Positions 56,385-64,000 of a stretch of 64,000 nt of DNA are shown one piece after another. The DNA is taken from NCBI GenBank assembly GCA_036365145.1, contig JAEOAD010000018.1, forward strand, positions 11,266,501 through 11,330,500. The letters run 5' to 3'. A program made the translations under genes and the position numbers. A model generated the notes under the pieces. The model saw nothing but the letters and a program-made list of their open reading frames with translations, made no database searches and was not told the origin of the DNA. The DNA is from Orientallactaga sibirica (lineage: Eukaryota; Chordata; Mammalia; Rodentia; Dipodidae). Numbering within the stretch: the first letter of the stretch is position 1; every line of letters begins with the position of its first letter.

Positions 56385-56733
56385 GTAAGGTGTGGGGCTC
56401 TGAACGCTTGGTCCCCAGTGCCAGTAATTTGAGAGGTGTAGCCTTGCTGGAGGAGGTATGTTTTGGGGAGCGGGCTTACGGGTGTTATAAACAGCTCTAC
56501 CTTGCCACAACTGGTGGTGGTGGTGGTGGTGGGTGTTGCATGCTCTCCTGCTGCTGTTTGTGTCAACCTGCTGTGGTGAGCAGGTGGTGTCCATCCTCTG
56601 CTCAGACCAAGCTGTCCCCTTCCATCATGGAGATTCCCTTCAAGACTGTACGCCAAAATAAATTTTAAAAAATTCCTCCTATCAACTGCTTTTGGTGGGG
56701 TGCATTATCCCAGCATCAAGAAGGTAACTGCAA
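56385..56733 (+). mobile_element. Solo MaLR-type LTR with (TGG)n
   Basis: Same general family as 26647-26978: 'gagaggtgtagccttgctgg', 'cgggtgttataaacagc', 'ctcctgctgctgtttgtg', 'ccatcatggagattccct', 'ccaaaataaa', ending 'aaggtaactgcaaca'. A (TGG)n stretch at 56511-56532 has expanded inside it. Confidence 0.65.
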
Positions 56734-56960
56734 CACAGTCTAACCAAAACATGGGGGAGGGCTCCAGGCACAGTGAGAGACCCCATCTCAACCCCACTAC
56801 AGACTACACTACAGACGCACCAGTTGGGAAAAAGGAAGGGGAGAGAAAATGCTGAGAAGGTCATTAATGGTGTCTTTCAAGTTTAATATTTGTAATAAGT
56901 GGTTCTGGTAATGAGCTTAATATTTTTGAAACATCAATATAGAGGAGTAAAGACACACTA
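56734..56960. other. Unique DNA
   Basis: Nothing recognised. Confidence 0.3.
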
Positions 56961-57150
56961 CATTTATTTGAGAGAGAGTGAGAAAGAGGCAGATAGAGAA
57001 TGGATGGACCAGGGCTTCCTGCCACTGCAACTGAACGTCAGACACGTGAACCACCTTGTGCATCTGACTTACATAGGTCCTGGGGAATCAAAACGGGGTT
57101 CTTTGGCTTTGCAGGCAAGTGCCCCAACCGCAAAGCCATTCCTGTAAGCC
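56961..57150 (-). repeat. B2-like SINE, reverse, diverged
   Basis: Body recognisable from 'atttatttgagagagagtga' to 'ccgcaaagccattcctgtaa', with a degraded head. Confidence 0.85.
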
Positions 57151-57613
57151 TGACTATAATGTTTTTATCTGTCTATGATATTAGGGTAATGCTACCTTCT
57201 TAAGAATACTCGGGTCCTGTTCCTTCTGCTTCTATTTTGTGGGGGGAAATTGTACAAAAACAGTATAACTTCTTGAAATATTTGGCACAATTCTCAGCTG
57301 AAATAATATTCTTATTTTTTTCAATGGTGTTATCACTTAAATTTCTGTACTGGATGTAAGACTGTCTTGGTTACTGTTTATCCCATACGAGTTTTGACAA
57401 TCTCAGACTTTGGTAGTCTAAGTGTTAGTCCATTTTATTTAAGATTTCAAATTTGTGAGGAAGCATCTTTAAGAGCTCAGAGCTGGAACTTTTGAAATTG
57501 CTTCAGTGAAATTGTGCCACTATCATGAACGAAACTGGTGCCAAGTAGGTAAAGATACTTTATTTTCCTGACATTTGACCAAACATATCTCAATCTATTG
57601 AAAAGGAAAATGA
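57151..57613. other. AT-rich unique DNA
   Basis: Nothing recognised. Confidence 0.35.
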
Positions 57614-57782
57614 GCCGGGCATGGTGGCACATGCCTTTAATCCCAGCACTCAGGAGGCAGAGGTAGGAGGATCGCCGAGATTTTAAGGCCACCTTGAGAA
57701 TACATAGTGAATTCCAGGTCAGCCTGAGCTAGAGTGAGTAGAGTGAAACCCTACCTCGGAAAACCAAAAAAAAAAAAAAAAG
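57614..57782 (+). repeat. B1 SINE
   Basis: Complete body with an internal 9-bp tandem duplication (agagtgagtagagtgaaac) near the 3' end and an A15 tail. Confidence 0.92.
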
Positions 57783-58041
57783 CATTTTTCAGTCCTATGA
57801 CACACAGCTGTTGGTGTTGAAGATGCATGGTTCCCACCCACACTTGAGTTTTATATTGATTAGGTTGTTTCACTAGTGTAGAAAAAGCTAAATTATTGTA
57901 TTTTGGAAAAAATAGATTTATTATGTATCACATCACTTTATTCTGTGATCACATGTTCAGTTTTTCTCTTGTCTGTGATGAAATACTTATCATGCCATTT
58001 GCCAGTTTTGAATCTGGCCAAACACATATTCAGTGCACTTT

Positions 58042-58251
58042 AAAAAAATTTTTTTATTATTTATTTATTTATTTGAGAGACAGAGAGGCAGAGAGTGAGA
58101 ATGGACACACCAGGGCCTTAAGCCACTGCATATGAACTCCAGACACATGTGCCACCTCATGCATCTGGCTCACGTGGGTCCTGGGGAATTGAACCAAGGT
58201 CCTTTGGCTTTGCAGGCAAATGCCTTAACCGCTAAGCTATCTCTCCGGCCC
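58042..58251 (-). repeat. B2-like SINE, reverse
   Basis: Complete reverse copy with exact duplication cagtgcacttt at 58031-58041 and 58252-58262. Confidence 0.93.
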
Positions 58252-58262
58252 CAGTGCACTTT

Positions 58263-58740
58263 TTGAAAATTGACACCCCCCCCACACACACACCCCAAGC
58301 CTTACCAGGATTTTTTCTAACCACATTGACAGCAATCCCTGTGGCTTAGAAGGAGTTCTTTTGTTCCCCTACGGAGCCTTTTCCACCCACAAGTATATAT
58401 TAGTTGGGTCAGAACAGTTATATAAGTACAAGCTTCCAAAATGTTTTCGTATCTTTAGTGCTGTCCTCTAAGCCTAAATCGTTACTCTGTCTTTTCTGCC
58501 AAAACCCCACTTCTCTTTTGAATTTGTTTGCAGGGATTTTTCAAAGCTCTTTAGAAACATGTGTCAATTCATCCACTAATCAGCTGAACAGAAAGGTATG
58601 TTTATGTCATGGAAAGAAGAAAATCACGACTATTTTTGTCTGCAGTGCTGGGACTCATGTCACTTCTGTAGCAATCAGGACTTAGGACTAGCCTATGACT
58701 ACACAGTGTTTATCTCTTTCTTTCCTTTTCTTTTATTTGG
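58263..58740. other. Unique DNA
   Basis: A short C-rich/(CA)n stretch at 58276-58300. No gene recognised. Confidence 0.35.
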
Positions 58741-58884
58741 GGGGTGGGGTTCCGAGGTAGGGTCTCATTCTACCCCAGGCTGACCTGGAATTCATTATGT
58801 AGTCTCAGGGTGTCCTTGAACTCACAGTGATCCTCCTACCTCTGCCTTCTGAGTGCTGGGATTAAAGGCGTGTGCCATGCCTGG
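58741..58884 (-). repeat. B1 SINE, reverse
   Basis: G-rich altered tail (ggggggtgggg), full body, small deletion in the 'gtgccaccacg' head. Confidence 0.9.
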
Positions 58885-59345
58885 TGTGTTAATCTTTTTC
58901 TAATGAAAGTAACTCTGGAGATGGGCTGCCCTCAACAGAAGGATGACTTCATTGTCAGTGCATGGCTATTGTAATCCTGTCTATCTTTTTACTTCCTCAT
59001 TCTATGCCATCTTCACAGTTGCCACTGAATCCAAGAAAGCTGCTGAGCTCCAGCATATTTATATTAAGAGGCCATGCTGTGGTTCAAATCTTTGTGGCCT
59101 CCCAAATGCACAGGAGTGAAATCCCAATTCCCAAGTGGTTAAGACAGTACGCAGGTAAAGGATGGAACCCTCAGGAATGGAATTAATGCCTCATAACATG
59201 TCTGAGAGAAATGCCTCGGCCCTCCTGCTGCGGAAAGACCCAGCAAGAAGGACCAGGAGCAAGTCCTTGCCTGGCACTGTATCTGTCAGCACCTTGCTCT
59301 TGGGCTTCCCAGCCACCAGAATAACAGTGAAATCCTGGGTCCTCC
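58885..59345. other. Unique DNA
   Basis: Nothing recognised. Confidence 0.35.
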
Positions 59346-59648
59346 CCATAAGTTCATGTTTTGAAGGTTTGTTCCCCAGCTGATGGTTCTGTTAGAGGAC
59401 TGTGCAGCCTTTCAGAGGTGGGGCCTAGCAGGCCTAGCTGGGGCAGGCCTTTGAATGTTACAACCCCACCCCTCCTTTCAGCCACTCTTTGCTTCCTCTG
59501 CCATGTGACTCACACCTTCCACAAGCTCCCACAGCCACGAACTCCCCACTAGAATGGACTGAAATCCTTCTGAAATCATGAGCCAAAATAACCTTGACTC
59601 CCTTCACTGTCAGGTATTTTGGTCCCAGCAATATGTAAGTTGCTGATA
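59346..59648 (+). mobile_element. MaLR-like LTR, 5' end eroded
   Basis: 'gaaggtttgttccccagctg', 'cagaggtggggcctagcagg', 'gactgaaatccttctgaaat', 'atgagccaaaataaccttga' and 'gtcccagcaatatgtaagtt' follow the rodent MaLR LTR order. Confidence 0.55.
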
Positions 59649-62633
59649 CGTAAACTCTCTAGTTCACAGCATGCTATTATCACAATCCAACAGACTTAGA
59701 CAGGCTAGAAGAAGTTATAATGGAAAAAGCAAAAGGTATACACTTCCTTCCTGCCAGTAAGTCTTCTTGGAAGTTCCATATGGGACCACTGAGACGGGGA
59801 CTGCTGTGAGACACTGACATGTGTCCTCTCCTTCTTTAGAAACTGAACGTCTAATCTTATCTTTGGCAGAGCTCACAGCTGGGAGGCTGGGGCGCAGTAG
59901 CAGGTTTGGTCAGAATGGTAGGAAGCATCCTGTGGCACTCACTTTTCTCAGGATCTTCTTTGGCTTCCTTGATGCTGAGCCTTCCTTAACTCTTGCTCAT
60001 TCTCCAAGTACAAGTTCAAGTTGTGAGTCCCTAACACCACCGTCAGGCTCAATACCCCAGTAGGGGGAACATGGAATTCAGCTAAAGCTATCATACACAT
60101 GATTTTTTAGAGTGAAAGGACTCAGCAATAGAAAAAGGAAGTAGGCAAGGCGGGAGCCAGGCATGAGCCCCCAGGTGTTCTCGCCCAGAGGAACCATAAG
60201 GGTAAGGATTACTTTTCCCAACAACCTCGATGGAGTATTGCCAACTGGACAAGTTTACTAGGGCCTAGATGGCCAGAGTTCTTACTGGGGGTTGAGCATG
60301 TGGACATGGCTGACACACCCACATGACTGCCTTTGGCTCAGATTCAGGCCCCCACTATACACCACAGTGTTAGCACAGACTCAGACATAGTCCAAGGCTC
60401 TGGTAAAATGAAAATAATTGGGCAGAATATTATACGGTCCAAAGGGTCCACTTCCCAGGTGTCTCAGAGCAGAGGACACACTTTCTCTGGGCAAGATGAA
60501 TCTTTTTGTGCATACCAGAACTCCTTTTCCAGTATTCTCCACTATGTCTCATCTTGCCCCCAAGCCCTTTTAAGAAGTCCTGAAGTGCTTGGCTTCCTGG
60601 ATCCTCTTGTCACCTCCTGAGGATGTCACAGCAGAAACTGAGTCAGCTGAGGTCCAGGGAGATTTAGAAATTTTGCCCAAAGTCATACATGTTGTTCTCT
60701 CTCATACCCTCATATGTTGACATATGACTCTGCGTTCCTTTTGGCCCCACTCCAGCTCCCAGTGGCACAATTGTTCCACTGAGCCAGCAGCTGACCAGAA
60801 AGAATTAGTCACTGGAAAGGTCAGAAGACTGAAGTCAACTGAACCTCATTTCATATGTTTGGGCATCTGCATGTTTAAAAACCCCATATAAGCCTGCTGG
60901 AACAAACCCAGAGCTGGCTCTCCAATACCGTTCCCAGGAGATCCACAGGCAGCTTCTTCAGAGAACAGAGCTTTCTGCAGCTTTGTACAAGTGTCCAAAA
61001 ATAACCTGACTTATGTATGCTAGGAGAGCTGAGCAGGCATGGGGATACCAGGGGATCCCAGCATCCATGCAATGGAAGCACGCCTCAAACATTGACAGAA
61101 ACATCCCCAAGCCACTGTCTTCCACCCTTGCCTAGAAGTAAAAGTCCTTTGCAATGCACTAGGCTTGTGTCCTGGCCAGGGGATAGCTTACCCCTAGTCT
61201 TACCGCCATCTGTTCCTGACTCTCTGAGAGAGAGAATGATTGCTAAGGTAACCAACCACAACACCCCAAGGAATGGGCAGACACAGACACAAAGCAGCTG
61301 CCACTACTGGGCATGCAGCCTGGGCCCTGCTCTGGAGGGATCCTAGTGGCCCTCTGCCAGCTGAGGCCTCAGGCAGAGGCATTCGGGGTTAGGGAAGAGC
61401 TATGTGCAGAGAGCCGTCACAGACTCTGAGTGTGTGTGGGACCATGAAGATGTCTCTTTCAGTTAGGGACCTGGATCAGCAGAGAACTTGAATTAAATCA
61501 CCCTGAGGCCAACTCTGACATTCCTTCCTTTAGAGGTGAGCCCGTGATGTAGTGGGTTCTCCAATACCCTACAGAAAGGGGCTCGGTGCTGAAGAGATGA
61601 TGCATAAGAACCTTATTCTTTCAGCATGTACTCACTGAAGGTCTACCTTAATTGTCAGGAACAGCTGTAACAAATTTCCACAAATTGACCAGCTTGAAGC
61701 AACCCAAATCAATAATCAGCATGTCAGTAGAGCTGTACTCCCTCCTTGAGTGTGGTTGCATCACTCCAACTCTGCTACCTTTTCATATGGCCTCCTCCTC
61801 CGCATTTCCTCCTCTTCTTTCCTTGCAAGGGTTTTGCCATTGGGTTTAGAGACCACGGTAACCCAGGATGATCTTCATTCAAACTCGGTAACTAGGGCTA
61901 GGGCTATACTCAGTGGCACTGTGCATGACTAGCCAGGACCTGGATTTGGTTCTCAGTGTTGGGGTTAAATAATTATGTTTGCAAAGGCCTCTCCCCAAAG
62001 AAAGCCGTGCACAGCTTCTGATTGACTTATCCATGCAGAGATGTGAGTAATATTCAACCCACACCATCTACCATTTGCCCACTCTTTTAAACCCTGGATG
62101 TAGCAGGAAAGAGTTCAGATAAGGTTCAGCTTCCAAAAAGTCTCCATGTCATGGCCAAAGGAAAAACCAACTCACTCTAACTCGAGATGTTTTCAGATAA
62201 TGACAACTGCTCTGAATAACTGTTATGAAGGACTGAGGAGACCGTGTGGATGAGGAAATTGGTTCGTTTTTTGGGAAAGTTGCCCTCTTGTATTTATAAT
62301 TGACTAAGAGGGCATCTGGGTTGGCTCATGTCAATCACACATGCATAAATTCTATCCAAGTCCAGGATGGTACTCTGGACAGAAGACAACTTGGAAGCCT
62401 GTCCTTCTTGAGGTATGGACTGGAGGACAGCAGCATCCTCTCAGCCCTGCAGCTGCCAGTGACTTCCAGGCATGTGAGAATGGAGTCAGTGCAAGACCTG
62501 TGGTCACGGAACTCACTCGCACTGTCACCTACTTAGCTCTTTGTCCCTCAGCCAGGACACTGAGTGGGACTTGTCTGATGTGTTGGGATTGCCTGAGTGC
62601 CTCAAGTAAAGCCAATGGTTCTTTCACATAGCT
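59649..62633. other. Unique DNA, no gene seen
   Basis: About 3 kb, the longest stretch without young repeats after the CpG island. A MIR-like core lies at about 60635-60690. ORFs up to 111 codons show no recognisable domain. Confidence 0.35.
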
Positions 62634-62963
62634 GTGGGTACGTGTGTGTGGCGTGCCCATATGTGTGTATGAATGTGGGTGCATGTGTATCCAGGTGCAT
62701 GTGGAGGGCAGAGGTTGATGTAGAGTGTCATCCTGAGCCACTTTCTCCATCTTATTTTATGAGACAGGGCTTCTCACTGAACCTGGAGTGACTACTTTGG
62801 CTAGACAAACTGCCCAGTAAGCTGTGAGCATCCTGTCCCCACCTTCCCACCACTGGGCTTTCAGGTACATACCATCAAACCTGGACTTTACATGGGTGCT
62901 GGGAACTCAGGTTCTCTTGCTTATGTGATAAGCAGTTTACCCACTGAGCCATCCCCCTAGCCC
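62634..62963 (-). repeat. B4-type SINE, reverse
   Basis: GT-rich start, 'gagacagggcttctcactga', 'ggtgctgggaactcaggttc', 'actgagccatccccctagcc' end. Confidence 0.8.
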
Positions 62964-63011
62964 CTCTCATATATTTTATTATTTATTCATATATTTATTT
63001 TCTCAGAAATT

Positions 63012-63045
63012 TTATTTTTTATTTTTTATTTTTTATTATTTTTTG

Positions 63046-63095
<50 letters not shown>

Positions 63096-63312
63096 GAGGA
63101 AGACAGAGATGGGCGCACCAGCAGTGTCTCAGCTGCTGAGAACGAAATACAGATGTGTGCGCCCCCTTGTGGTCAAGTGCGGCATTGCGCCCTTGCATCA
63201 CTTTGCATCTGGCTAAACGTGGGACTTGGAGATTGGAAACGCTGGAGATTGGAACCAGTGTTCTTAGGCTTAGGAGGCAGGCGCCTTAACCCCTAAGCCA
63301 TCTCTCCAGCAC
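63012..63312 (-). repeat. B2-like SINE, long variant, reverse, with (GA)n
   Basis: Long-variant copy with an expanded (GA)n at 63049-63090, the extra 'ggcattgcgcccttgcatca' segment and an internal short duplication (ggagattggaaac/ggagattggaacc). Exact 14-bp target-site duplication tttctcagaaattt at 62998-63011 and 63313-63326. Confidence 0.93.
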
Positions 63313-63556
63313 TTTCTCAGAAATTTGTAAAGGAAGTTTTAGAGGTGGGAAGAATGCCATATATTTGAGGCCAGTCTAGGCTAGAGTGCATCTTGCCCCC
63401 CAGAAACAAAAGCACAAAGGAAATACAAAAATAAAAGGAAGTCTTAGATACACCCCCCCAGAAATATCCAAACTGTAAACCTAGCTCATCACCCCCTCCA
63501 ATGTACATTAAAGAAGAGGTTGATATAGAAGTCTGCCCCTGTCCCCCGGAGCAAGT

Positions 63557-63594
<38 letters not shown>

Positions 63595-63650
63595 AGGGAG
63601 AGAGAGAGAAAAGAAAGAAAGAAACAAATAAATAAAAAGAAAGAAAGATC
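63557..63650 (+). repeat. (GA)n / (GAAA)n microsatellite
   Basis: Perfect (GA)n at 63558-63589, then imperfect GA and GAAA repeats. A short B1-like remnant ('gaggccagtctaggctagag') precedes it at 63368-63387. Confidence 0.85.
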
Positions 63651-64000
63651 AAAGTGACTTAGTTTAACTAGAATCTGTTCACTACCTCAAAATTTCCAAA
63701 ATGACCTATGGGATCTACATATAGTAGAAGAAATTTTCTCAAAAAGCCAATGATGGAAAAGAATCCAACAAAAAGCATTCAAGTAGAAACATCTGATGGG
63801 CATTGACCCTAAAGTTTCCAATAAGCCTCAGTTAGCATCGAGCATGTTTCTGTAGAAGCTGGAAGCAGGAAGCGGTGTGCTCAGATTTTCCACCATCCTG
63901 AGGCTTCTCCATGGCAGAAAGAATGCTTTACTCAGCTCCACAAAATTCCCACCCTCTAAGGACTGAAACTGGGGAATGATCCAGATTTAAAGGAATTTCA
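63651..64000. other. Unique DNA
   Basis: Nothing recognised. Confidence 0.35.

Overview
The window is eukaryotic, mammalian and almost certainly rodent genomic DNA. The evidence is many 7SL-derived B1 SINEs, tRNA-derived SINEs of B2-like design (opening with a 'ggctggagagatggct' head and ending in a CT-rich tract plus AAATAAATAAA tail), ID and B4/RSINE1-type SINEs, ERVL-MaLR-type LTRs and L1 LINEs. The particular B2-like consensus resembles what I remember from jerboas (Dipodidae); this is an inference from repeat style, not a database result. There is no bacterial-style gene organisation, and almost all ORFs above 60 codons are chance or repeat-derived.

Layout. 1-2.1 kb: a dense SINE cluster, then unique DNA. 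2.1-2.6 kb: an unrecognised 159-codon ORF. 2.9-4.3 kb: a strong CpG island with CCAAT/TATA-like and splice-donor-like signals, probably the promoter and first exon(s) of an unidentified gene, with the best signals on the minus strand. 6.46-6.91 kb: a processed, polyadenylated retrocopy of COMMD6 on the minus strand with an intact 88-codon ORF, the only protein family I can name with confidence apart from L1. 13.57-15.05 kb: a 5'-inverted (twin-primed) L1 insertion. 18.77-20.51 kb: a structurally complete LTR-internal-LTR MaLR element with a perfect 5-bp target-site duplication. 21.3 and 43.8 kb: two Tigger-like DNA transposon relics. 26.6-27.3 and 51.5-53.5 kb: two copies of an unclassified repeat, each interrupted by a different later insertion. 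35.34-42.44 kb: a near full-length but dead L1 with a tandem-monomer 5' UTR, decayed ORF1 and ORF2, and a long 3' UTR. 45.7 kb: an MLT1-type LTR. The rest is unique intergenic or intronic DNA with scattered SINEs, solo LTRs, ancient MIR-like fragments and microsatellites.

How the parts relate. Apart from the putative promoter island, this is a layered record of retrotransposition. SINEs sit inside SINEs (22.8, 29.9, 47.8 kb) and inside LTR DNA (52.5 kb), which gives relative ages. Many insertions keep clear target-site duplications, so boundaries can be placed to the base. I found no convincing undescribed functional system. The items most worth a second look are the intact COMMD6 retrocopy, the unidentified CpG-island promoter with its neighbouring ORF, the complete MaLR, the twin-primed L1, and a sharply bounded 63-bp duplicated block at 28.1/29.1 kb.
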